Positions 43,407 to 50,440 of a DNA stretch of 64,000 bases are shown here, piece after piece. The stretch is from DATKHR01 sp036557365 (GTDB lineage Bacteria; Acidobacteriota; Vicinamibacteria; Vicinamibacterales; CAVVIG01). The notes under the pieces are model-generated. The model did no database searches and had not been told where the DNA came from. It was given only the letters and a program-made list of their open reading frames with translations. Position 1 is the first letter of the stretch; each line of letters starts with the position of its first letter. The stretch covers positions 372,001-436,000 of the forward strand of contig DATBHR010000098.1 of NCBI GenBank assembly GCA_036557365.1, written 5' to 3'. Made by a program: the position numbers and the translations under genes.

Positions 43407-43997
43407 ATGTATAAACGGCTGCTAGTAATTGGTTTTGCGGCACTTGCGCTGACGGTCGCATCGTCTGCGCAGGCAACCACGTTCACGCTCAACTCATTCG
43501 ACGTCTCTCTCAAGACGACGGATCCTGGACTTGTCCTCTGGGAGAAAGACTTGCTCCCGGAGCCGACGTCATTCGATTTGACGACGGTCGGACAGTCCAC
43601 ATCGTTGATGCCGCTCTTCAGGATTGGCACCGACGAAACAGCGCTCAATTTGGACGACGTCGTCCCTGCGCCTATCGCTGTGAACTTCTCGTTCACGCAG
43701 CCGACTCCGGCGTTTGGTGGCTCGAGCGGCGGCCTAACAGGCGCGGCGTGGCTTGGCACCAGCTTCGGCTACGTAGCCTGGGACAATCCGCTCCTCCTCT
43801 CGTTCGGAACATCCGGGTTGCTGTCGGTCACGCTGACGAATGAAACGTTCGGTCTGCCTGGCTGGGCGGACGTCGACGTGAAGTTCTCTCTCGTGCGGGC
43901 CGACGTCGGCACGCCGGAGCCGGCATCGTTGCTCCTGATCGGGACCGCTCTGGCCGGCATGGGATTCCGGAAATTCCGCCGCGCCGTAGCAGCGTAG
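43407..43997 (+). CDS. PEP-CTERM sorting domain protein
   Basis: 196 residues from ATG 43407 with GGAG eight bases upstream. Signal peptide YKRLLVIGFAALALTVASSA, cleavage near AQA. The mature part is beta-rich (FTLNSFDVSLKTTDPG, then a TPAFGGSSGGLTG loop) and shows no catalytic motif. The end GTPEPASLLLIGTAL and FRKFRRAVAA is the exosortase sorting signal with its basic tail. Divergent from the pair at 42116-42959 and followed by a strong terminator. Probably a matrix or surface protein tied to exopolysaccharide. Confidence 0.88.
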   Translation: MYKRLLVIGFAALALTVASSAQATTFTLNSFDVSLKTTDPGLVLWEKDLLPEPTSFDLTTVGQSTSLMPLFRIGTDETALNLDDVVPAPIAVNFSFTQPTPAFGGSSGGLTGAAWLGTSFGYVAWDNPLLLSFGTSGLLSVTLTNETFGLPGWADVDVKFSLVRADVGTPEPASLLLIGTALAGMGFRKFRRAVAA

Positions 43998-44012
43998 CAG
44001 CGTCATTCTGAA

Positions 44013-44058
44013 TTCGCAGCAGCGGCAAGTTCCGCTGCTGCGAACCTCTCCAGTTTTT
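44013..44058 (+). terminator. Terminator hairpin of PEP-CTERM gene 43407
   Basis: Perfect 13-bp arms TTCGCAGCAGCGG (44013-44025) and CCGCTGCTGCGAA (44032-44044) with a 6-base loop; a TTTTT run follows at about 44054. It starts 15 bases after the stop. Confidence 0.75.
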
Positions 44059-44490
44059 CAAGTCTCCATCCTTCCGCGCGACTCTCGACCAAAACTAACC
44101 GCGTAAATTCGCCCGCTTGATGTGTCGCTTCGTACTGAAGCGGCGAGCGAACATGCGTGTGAGCCCGATCGCCTTCGGATGACGCGTCTCACTACGTCGT
44201 GTCGCTTCGCGTTCGCCGGCGTCGTGTGAGCGCGGCATTCATAAACGCGCTGCGTCGACCGTAGATCGAACGCGACCGCGACAGATCGATCAGCTCAGCT
44301 GTACGCACCGTTCTTTTGCCGAAAATCTCCAGCTGAGTAGGACAAATCGATCGTCGAAATCGCCCGAAATCCATAGGCCGGCTGACTAACGAGGCGAGCT
44401 CAACTGTCTTAAAAGTGCACGAAATTCACACTTTGACCTCATAAAATGGTACACTGACTGACTCATTGGACCTTTATGGTCAAATAACTG
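44059..44490. other. Upstream region of the AAA+ activator gene
   Basis: No gene supported. From 44430 on it turns AT-rich and contains TTGACC (44433-44438) and the inverted pair GACC/GGTC with a 5-base gap (about 44469-44481), possible operator sites. A 60-residue minus-strand ORF at 44192-44374 is not convincing. Confidence 0.45.
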
Positions 44491-44520
44491 TTGACCGAAG
44501 GGATCCAAAAGGCATATAAA
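44491..44520 (+). promoter_or_regulatory. Sigma-70-type promoter of the AAA+ activator gene
   Basis: TTGACC (44491-44496), an 18-base spacer and TATAAA (44515-44520). The start codon is 35 bases on. The -35 TTGACC also occurs at 44433 and, inverted, as GGTCAA at 44478. Confidence 0.6.
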
Positions 44521-44554
44521 CCTCAACTAGAGATTCGACAGCGCCTCAACTGCC

Positions 44555-45682
44555 ATGGACACACCCCATAGTCTGGTTGGTTCCAGCTCCGTCATGCGTG
44601 AGATCGAGGATGAGATCATCTGCGCCTCCCGATCGAGCGCGAAGATTCTCATCACCGGCGAGAGCGGCGTCGGCAAGGAAGTGGTCGCGCGCATGGTGCA
44701 TCAGCGCAGCGAACGCTCGCGCAGCCCGCTCGTGACGATCAATTGCGCCGGCGTTCCCGACACGCTCCTCGAATCCGAGCTGTTCGGCCACATGCGCGGC
44801 GCGTTCACCGACGCGTACCGCGACAAACGAGGCTGGCTCGATCAGGCGCACGGCGGCACGATCTTCATGGACGAAGTGGGCGAGATGAGCCTGCGCATGC
44901 AGGCGCTGTTGCTGCGCTTCCTGGAGAGCGGAGAAATTCAGCGCGTCGGCTCCGATCGCATCAACTCCAAAGTGGACGTCCGCGTGATCGCCGCGACGAA
45001 TCGCGATCTCATGTCGCGCATCGCCGACAAGAGCTTCCGCGAAGATCTGTACTACCGGCTGAACGTGATTCACCTCGCCATCCCGCCGCTGCGCGAACGA
45101 CGTGAAGACATCGAACCGCTGTTCACGCACTTCTGCCGCCTGTACAGCCAGCGGCATCGCGTCGATCAGCCAGTCGTGACGAGTGAGACGGTTGAACGTC
45201 TCCTCGGCTATCGATGGCCCGGGAATGTCCGTGAGCTGAAAAACGTCGCTGAGCGCGTTGTGGTGCGCTCGCGTTCGGGCGTGATCACGCCGGCCGATCT
45301 GCCGCGCGAGATTTCAAGCGTGCCGGTTCAATCGGCTGCACCCGAGATCGTCACTCGACGAAGGACGGCAGACGTGCTGCTGGAACGGATGCTGGTGGGC
45401 GGCGAATCGTTCTGGGCGGTGGTCTACGAACCGTTCATGTCGCGCGACCTGACGCGAGACGATCTCCGCGCCATCATCACGAGCGGTCTCGAGCAGACGC
45501 GCGGCAACTACAAAGCCCTCGTCCACAGCTTCAACCTCGAGCCGTCGGACTACAAGCGGTTCCTGAACTTCCTCAGGAAGTATCAGTGCCACATGCCGTT
45601 TCAGCGCTTCCGCTCGGCCCGTGTGCGTCTCAACGACGACGCGCCACGCGAGGAACTGGGCCGCTCCGTCATCGGCGCATAA
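44555..45682 (+). CDS. Sigma-54-type AAA+ transcription activator without receiver domain
   Basis: 375 residues from ATG 44555. The AAA+ domain starts almost at once: Walker A GESGVGKE (35-42), the sigma-contact loop GAFTDA (82-87, with D for the usual second G), Walker B GGTIFMDE (100-107), AATNRDL and the R-finger region FREDLYYRLNV, then YRWPGNVRELKN. There is no N-terminal receiver, GAF or PAS domain. The last 100 residues include RDDLRAIITSGLEQTRGNYK, a Fis-like helix-turn-helix variant that reads unlike the common HTH_8. It should open sigma-54 promoters by ATP hydrolysis. It follows three PEP-CTERM genes and many -24/-12 sites. With no sensor of its own, it may be set by a partner or by its own level. 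Confidence 0.88.
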   Translation: MDTPHSLVGSSSVMREIEDEIICASRSSAKILITGESGVGKEVVARMVHQRSERSRSPLVTINCAGVPDTLLESELFGHMRGAFTDAYRDKRGWLDQAHGGTIFMDEVGEMSLRMQALLLRFLESGEIQRVGSDRINSKVDVRVIAATNRDLMSRIADKSFREDLYYRLNVIHLAIPPLRERREDIEPLFTHFCRLYSQRHRVDQPVVTSETVERLLGYRWPGNVRELKNVAERVVVRSRSGVITPADLPREISSVPVQSAAPEIVTRRRTADVLLERMLVGGESFWAVVYEPFMSRDLTRDDLRAIITSGLEQTRGNYKALVHSFNLEPSDYKRFLNFLRKYQCHMPFQRFRSARVRLNDDAPREELGRSVIGA

Positions 45683-45683
45683 A

Positions 45684-45833
45684 AACGGCTTCGCTCACCG
45701 TGCTGACGGCTTCGCCGTCACACGGCCGGCTTCGCCCACGTGCTCTCGGCTGCGCCGAGGGTGCTCCTCGCCTTCGCTGAGGGTGCTACCGGCGTCGCCG
45801 AGGGTGCTACTTCCTCACCGACGGCGCTTCCGA
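45684..45833 (+). repeat. 21-bp hairpin repeat array A
   Basis: About seven diverged units of 20-22 bases, each like CGGCTTCGCCGAGGGTGCT. The core CGGC-TTC-GCCG is self-complementary. The array begins right after the stop of the activator gene, in sense direction. Related arrays lie at 49343, 49606 and 50329. Confidence 0.75.
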
Positions 45834-45887
45834 GTACACACCCTCACCGTGAATGACTCCGTCCCGTCGGAGGTACGTGCAGTCGCC

Positions 45888-46037
45888 TCAGACGACCCGG
45901 CGACCGCTGACCAGCCGCACGAGGAACAGCACGATCGCGATAACTAGCAGAACGTAGATGAAGTTGCCCATCGTATAGCCGCTCACGATGCCGAGCAGCC
46001 AGAGCACGATGAGAATGATCGCGATGGTTTCGAGCAT
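45888..46037 (-). CDS. lmo0937-type small membrane protein
   Basis: 49 residues from ATG 46037 with a near-perfect RBS (AAGGAGG, six bases before). It reads LETIAIILIVLWLLGIVSGY, a short polar turn with TMGNFIY, then a second span VLLVIAIVLFLVRLVSG and a basic end. Two-span peptides of this form are known as the lmo0937/DUF5670 family, often tied to stress or envelope conditions; no mechanism is known. It is single-gene, between repeat array A and fabZ. Confidence 0.82.
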   Translation of the reverse strand: MLETIAIILIVLWLLGIVSGYTMGNFIYVLLVIAIVLFLVRLVSGRRVV

Positions 46038-46108
46038 GCGAAGCCTCCTTATCCCGGGCGTCGGTTTGCAACTCGAGTGCCGGTCGATTGAATAGATGAG
46101 CCGGTGCG

Positions 46109-46570
46109 CTACTCGGTCGCGCCAGGCGCCGGCCCGAGCGCGAAGGTCATCGATCCGCTCGCGATCGGCTTTCCATCCACGCGCACGACACCCTTCAGCA
46201 AACCCATGCGGCTGCGCAGTCGCACGACGTTTGCCTCGATGACGAGCACGTCCCCCGGGTAGACCGGACGACGATAGCGCACGCGCTTGATGCCCATGAA
46301 GTACGGAAGACGCTGACGATTCTCCGGCTTCGCGAGAATCAGGATCGCACCCACCTGCGCCACCGCCTCGGTCAGAATCGTCGGCGGCATCACGGGCCTC
46401 CCGCCTTCTCCCGAGTAGGACAGATAACGTTCGTTGAGCGTCACGTTCTTGATCCCGACGATGCGCTTGTCCTCCTCGAGCTCGATCACGCGATCGACCA
46501 GCAGAAACGGATACCGGTGGGGAAGGATGCGTTCGATCGCGGCGTAGTCGAGCGGCAGCGTCAGGTCCAT
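46109..46570 (-). CDS. fabZ: 3-hydroxyacyl-ACP dehydratase, FabZ type
   Basis: 153 residues from ATG 46570; a TTG at 46582 is possible. The hot-dog fold shows ILPHRYPFLLVDRVIEL with the catalytic H, KNVTLNERYLS, then RPVMPPTILTEAVAQVGAI, where E is kept but the usual MPGVL turn reads MPPTI. YFMGIKRVRYRRPVYPGD follows. It should remove water from 3-hydroxyacyl-ACP in fatty acid or lipid A synthesis. It stands alone here, not in the common lpxD-fabZ-lpxA order, so it may be a second copy with another role. Confidence 0.87.
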   Translation of the reverse strand: MDLTLPLDYAAIERILPHRYPFLLVDRVIELEEDKRIVGIKNVTLNERYLSYSGEGGRPVMPPTILTEAVAQVGAILILAKPENRQRLPYFMGIKRVRYRRPVYPGDVLVIEANVVRLRSRMGLLKGVVRVDGKPIASGSMTFALGPAPGATE

Positions 46571-46619
46571 GGGAAGAAGCAATTATACTAACGACGGCCG
46601 TTAACAGCCGGCCCTCAAC

Positions 46620-48401
46620 GTGTCGAACAATCTGTCAGATACCGTCCATCTCTCAGCGTCGAGCACGAACGAGCAGCTCACGACGCTCTTCGCGCTGGGC
46701 AGAGAGATCGCGTCCGTCCTCGACCTCGACGAGCTGCTCCACAAGATTCCCCAGCTCATCGCGCGGTTCACGAAGTTCCAGGCATTCGCCGTGTACCTGC
46801 TGGATCCGAAGCGCAATGAGCTGACGATCGCCTACTCCGTCGGCTACCCGGAAGAAGTCTCCCGCGGCTTGCACCTGAAAGTCGGCCGCGGTCTGGTGGG
46901 CGCCGCTGTCGAAGACGGCCACCCGATTCTGGTCAACGACGTCCACACCGATCCGCGGTACGTCGAAGCCGTTCCCGGTTCGAAGTCGGAGCTCGTTGTT
47001 CCGCTCAAGCGCAAAGGCAAAGTTATCGGCGCGCTCAATCTTCTGAGCGACACCACCGGCCAGTTCACCGACGTCGACGAAGCGATGCTCCGTCAGTTCG
47101 GCGCGCACGTCGCGATTGCCATCGAGAACGCACTGCTCGTCGAGCACGATCGCGAGTACACGAGCACGCTCGAGACCCTCGCCGAAATCGCGCGCGAGTT
47201 TGCTGCGATTCTCAACCTCGACGAGCTCCTGACACGAATTGCGAACCTCACGCGCCGCGTCATCGACTATCGCACGTTCGGCATCCTCTTGATCAACGAC
47301 GACACGAACGAGCTCGAGATGAAAGTCGCCGTGCGATACGGCGACAAGATCACCGTGCCGCGCGTCAAGCTCGGGAACGGCATCGTCGGCTATGCCGCGC
47401 TTCACAAGCAGACGGTCCTGGTGCCGGATGTCGCAGCCGATCCCCGCTATATCAAGATCGTGGACGACGCAAAATCGGAGCTGGTGATTCCACTGCTCTT
47501 GAAGGATCGTTGCATCGGCGTCTTCGATCTCGAGAGCCCCGAGCTCGACGCGTTCAACAAGAGTCACGTGGAAATCCTGCAGCTGCTCGCGAGCCAGGCG
47601 GCGGTCGCCATCGAGAACGCGCGGCTCTACGAGACGATCCGCGCGAACGAAGATCGCCTCGAGAAAGAAATCCGCTTCGCACAGCGCGTGCAGGCCGCGC
47701 TCCTGCCGGCCGAACTGCCGAAGCGGATCAAAGGCGTCGACGTCGCCGCACGATTCGCTCCGGCTCGCGAACTCGGCGGCGATCTCTACGACTTCCTCAC
47801 CCCCGACACGAACAGCCTCGTCGTCGCCGTCGGCGACGTGTCGGGCAAGGGAGTGCCGGCGGCGTTGTACAGCGCGTTCGCGGGCGAGCTGGTTCGATCC
47901 CGCACGTTCCGTCGCCGGTACGCTCCCGAACGATTCAGTCCGGCCGGTGTTCTCGCGTCGACCAACACCATCCTGCATGAGCGGCAGCTCGAGGAGTACT
48001 ACTGCACGCTGTGCTACGCGGTATTCGACTTCAAGCGCCGATCGCTCACCATGGCCAACTCGGGGCTGCCGTATCCGATCCGCTGCAACGGCGATTCGGT
48101 CAGTCAAATCGAGCTGCCCGGAGTCCCCCTCGGATCGTTTGCCGGCTCGTCGTACGAGGAGCTGACTTTCGAGCTCGCGCAGGGCGACGTCTACGTCTTC
48201 TGCTCCGACGGCGTATGGGAAGCGCAGGATGGACTCGGCCGCGAGTTCGGTTCTGAGCGCCTGCTGCATGTCGTGAAGCAGGCGGGCGGGAAATCGGCGC
48301 GTGACATCGTGGACGCGATTTTCTCAGCTGTCTGGTCGTTTCGCGGCGATACGCCGCCGAACGACGACATGACGGCGGTCGCGATTCGGATCACATCGTA
48401 A
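46620..48401 (+). CDS. GAF-GAF-PP2C (SpoIIE-type) serine phosphatase
   Basis: 593 residues from GTG 46620. Two GAF domains in tandem (about 20-170 and 190-335; marks GRGLVGAAVEDGHPILVNDV and GNGIVGYAALHKQTVLVPDV), a short coiled link (ANEDRLEKEIRFAQRVQAAL) and a PP2C/SpoIIE domain (about 365-593). The metal-binding acids are visible in ARELGGDLYDF (near 385), VGDVSGKGVPAAL (near 406), CSDGVWEAQ and NDDMTAV (near 581). Such proteins dephosphorylate anti-sigma-factor antagonists in answer to a bound ligand. No STAS or HATPase gene lies next door, so its target is elsewhere. No membrane span. Confidence 0.93.
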   Translation: MSNNLSDTVHLSASSTNEQLTTLFALGREIASVLDLDELLHKIPQLIARFTKFQAFAVYLLDPKRNELTIAYSVGYPEEVSRGLHLKVGRGLVGAAVEDGHPILVNDVHTDPRYVEAVPGSKSELVVPLKRKGKVIGALNLLSDTTGQFTDVDEAMLRQFGAHVAIAIENALLVEHDREYTSTLETLAEIAREFAAILNLDELLTRIANLTRRVIDYRTFGILLINDDTNELEMKVAVRYGDKITVPRVKLGNGIVGYAALHKQTVLVPDVAADPRYIKIVDDAKSELVIPLLLKDRCIGVFDLESPELDAFNKSHVEILQLLASQAAVAIENARLYETIRANEDRLEKEIRFAQRVQAALLPAELPKRIKGVDVAARFAPARELGGDLYDFLTPDTNSLVVAVGDVSGKGVPAALYSAFAGELVRSRTFRRRYAPERFSPAGVLASTNTILHERQLEEYYCTLCYAVFDFKRRSLTMANSGLPYPIRCNGDSVSQIELPGVPLGSFAGSSYEELTFELAQGDVYVFCSDGVWEAQDGLGREFGSERLLHVVKQAGGKSARDIVDAIFSAVWSFRGDTPPNDDMTAVAIRITS

Positions 48402-48412
48402 AGACCCGCAAA

Positions 48413-49330
48413 GTGCTCGCTATCTTTCAGAATGTGCGTACGGCGCTGCTGATTGTGCTGACCGTGCTTTTGATCGCCCCTGCGGCGTGGGGCCAACCGT
48501 CGGCGGAGTTGAAAACGAAGTTCGAGCATCGTCTGCAGGACCTCTCGTCCGGCGTCGATGGTGTGGTTGGCTACGAAATCCTCGATTTGGTTTCAGGCGA
48601 CCGCTTCACGCACCTCGAGCGCGAGATTTTCCCGACGGCGTCCACCATCAAACTCGCAATCACCTACGAGCTGTTCAAGCAGGTCGAAGAGAAGCGAATC
48701 GCGCTCGACGAAACGATCGTCCTCGATCGGACGAAGGCCGTCGGCGGCACGGGTGTCCTCGTTCACATGGGAACGCCGACGCTGTCGATCCGCGACTACG
48801 CGACGCTAATGGCGACGCTCAGCGACAACACGGCGACGAACGTTCTCATCGATCGCCTTGGAATGAGCGCGATCACATCGCGAATGGCGTCGCTCGGCCT
48901 CGCCTCGACGAAGCTTCGGCGCCACATGATGGATACGGACGCGGCTCGACGCGGAGACGAGAACGTATCGTCGCCGGACGACCTGGTGCGGCTGCTGTGC
49001 GCGATGTACGCCGATGCTCCGATCAAGGAGCCGTCAAAATTCCGGATGCCTGCCGCTGTCGAACTGCTCAAGCTGCCGAAAGAGAGTCGTCTGCGCCGGG
49101 GGCTTCCCGCCGGAACACCCGTCGCCGACAAACCGGGCGAGCTCGATGGCGTCCGGGTGGACGCGGGCATCGTTTTCGCGAAGAACAGACCGTACGCGTT
49201 CGCCGTGATGACGACGTTCCTGAAGGACGAGGTCGTCGGCGAGAGGACGATCGAGGAAATGTCGCGCGCGGCGTACGACTACTTCAACCGATTGGGCGCC
49301 GCAGGTCCGCTCGGGCGGCGAATTCCTTAG
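48413..49330 (+). CDS. Class A beta-lactamase-like serine hydrolase
   Basis: 305 residues from GTG 48413. Signal peptide about 1-27 (LLIVLTVLLIAPAAWG). STIK at 77-80 gives the nucleophile serine and lysine; SDN at 137-139; and KPG at 240-242 takes the place of KTG. The omega loop does not show the ExxLN that holds Glu166 in true class A enzymes: the region reads MMDTDAARRGDENVSSPDD. So the fold is beta-lactamase class A (Beta-lactamase2), but strong beta-lactam hydrolysis is doubtful; a peptidoglycan or other amide substrate is as likely. It lies twelve bases after the phosphatase gene. Confidence 0.85.
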   Translation: MLAIFQNVRTALLIVLTVLLIAPAAWGQPSAELKTKFEHRLQDLSSGVDGVVGYEILDLVSGDRFTHLEREIFPTASTIKLAITYELFKQVEEKRIALDETIVLDRTKAVGGTGVLVHMGTPTLSIRDYATLMATLSDNTATNVLIDRLGMSAITSRMASLGLASTKLRRHMMDTDAARRGDENVSSPDDLVRLLCAMYADAPIKEPSKFRMPAAVELLKLPKESRLRRGLPAGTPVADKPGELDGVRVDAGIVFAKNRPYAFAVMTTFLKDEVVGERTIEEMSRAAYDYFNRLGAAGPLGRRIP

Positions 49331-49342
49331 GACGACAACTCA

Positions 49343-49394
49343 CGGCGTGCTTGCGGCTTCGCCGAGGGTGCTCGCGGCTTCGCTGAGGGTGCTG
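49343..49394 (+). repeat. 21-bp hairpin repeat array B
   Basis: Two clear units and a partial one: GCGGCTTCGCCGAGGGTGCT, then GCGGCTTCGCTGAGGGTGCT. It begins within 15 bases of the stop of the beta-lactamase-like gene, sense direction. Confidence 0.75.
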
Positions 49395-49605
49395 GCACAG
49401 ACGGACGCGACCGAGGCTACTTCGAGTCCGCGGACTTCATGCGCCTGTTCAATCTCTCGAAGGCCGTCCAGAAAGTGACCACGAACCTGATGCTGAGCAA
49501 AATAAATCAGGCGAGATCGCAGAAGCCGCGGACCGCGAACAAGACAGCGCGCTAACAACCTGCCGGAGCACGCCAGACTTGCGCCAGCGCGTTCAGCACT
49601 CTGTG
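49395..49605. other. Spacer between inverted repeat arrays B and C
   Basis: 211 bases bounded by repeat arrays in opposite orientation. A possible reading frame from ATG 49439 starts MRLFNLSKAVQKVTTN but soon runs into repeat DNA. I do not call it a gene. Confidence 0.4.
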
Positions 49606-49713
49606 GGCACGGTCAGCGAAGCCGCGAGCACGGTCGGCGAAAGCTGTGTGGCACGGTCGGCGAAGCCGCGAGCACCCTCAGCGTAAAGTCGTAAGTGCCG
49701 TCCGCGAAGCCGT
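49606..49713 (-). repeat. 21-bp hairpin repeat array C
   Basis: About five diverged units in inverse orientation on the plus strand (AGCACGGTCGGCGAAGCCGC). Unlike arrays A, B and D, it does not directly follow a gene that reads in its sense direction. Confidence 0.7.
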
Positions 49714-49937
49714 GTCTTTGCGAGGTCACCGTCACGTCCCCGCTTCAGGACGCCGTCAGACACGATGCTCGATTTCCCCAATGAATCCGGACCTCTCCAG
49801 CGGGCACAGAGTTTGATGATGTGACTGCTGGGTCGTGTCGAATCAACGGGGTGCGTAACATCAGGCAGGCGCTGGCATCGCCGCACTCCGCGCTTCATTC
49901 ACCGGTTCGGCGCGGCCCAGCTTTGTCTGGAGCCCGA

Positions 49938-50308
49938 ATGTCCCTCCGGCCGTCGAACCTTCCTTTTATTGTTGCCGCTCTCGCCATCGCCGGACTCGCG
50001 GCGGCGTGCGCCCAATCGCTGCGGCGTCCGAACGTCGCCGATCTTCAGCGGCATCCAGGACGGTATCAGGATCAGACGGTCAGCGTGAGCGGCGTCGTGA
50101 CGACGTCATGGGGCGTGCCTCTCGTCCCGTTCCGCATGTACCGCGTTGACGATGGAACGGGAGAGTTGACGGTGATCTCGCAGAATTCGAGGACGCCGGC
50201 GGCGGCGAGCGCGTACGCGTGAAGGGCCGCGTCGAGGATGTTGCGGTCGTCGGCGGTCAGCCGCTCGGACTCCACCTGCGCGAAGAAGATCTCTACGTCA
50301 GGCACTGA
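49938..50308 (+). pseudogene. OB-fold-like lipoprotein, frameshifted at a GGC run
   Basis: From ATG 49938 the frame gives a lipoprotein signal with lipobox LAAAC, then RHPGRYQDQTVSVSGVV, FRMYRVDDGTGELTVIS, an OB-fold-like (nucleic-acid-binding or CcmE-like) beta pattern. It stops at 50222. In the -1 frame the sequence continues smoothly with GERVRVKGRVEDVAVVG and GLHLREEDLYVRH, ending at 50308. The switch falls in CCGGCGGCGGCGAGC (about 50195-50208). So one base was lost, or a sequencing error or slippage occurred, in a GGC run. Restored length would be about 123 residues. Role unknown. Confidence 0.7.
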
Positions 50309-50328
50309 TACAGACGTCCACGAGGTCG

Positions 50329-50440
50329 CGGCACCCTCAGCGAAGCCGCGAGCACGGTCGGCGAAGCCGTAGAGCACCCTCAGCGAAGCCGCCAGCACTG
50401 TCGACGAAGCCGCGAGCACCCTCGGGGAACCCGCCAGCAC
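50329..50440 (-). repeat. 21-bp hairpin repeat array D
   Basis: About five units (plus strand CAGCGAAGCCGCGAGCACGG and variants). Read with glnA on the minus strand they begin at the base after the stop codon, in the same sense as arrays A and B. Confidence 0.78.

Noticed and set aside
44192..44374. 60-residue minus-strand ORF before the activator gene
   Set aside because: No RBS, no recognisable motif and basic low-quality composition.
46653..48269. Minus-strand ORF of 538 codons opposite the GAF-PP2C gene
   Set aside because: It is an antisense shadow in GC-rich codons. The plus-strand frame has all GAF and PP2C motifs; the antisense protein has none.
49439..49690. Possible small gene starting MRLFNLSKAVQKV
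   Set aside because: The first 20 residues look protein-like but the frame runs into repeat array C, with no RBS and no known family.
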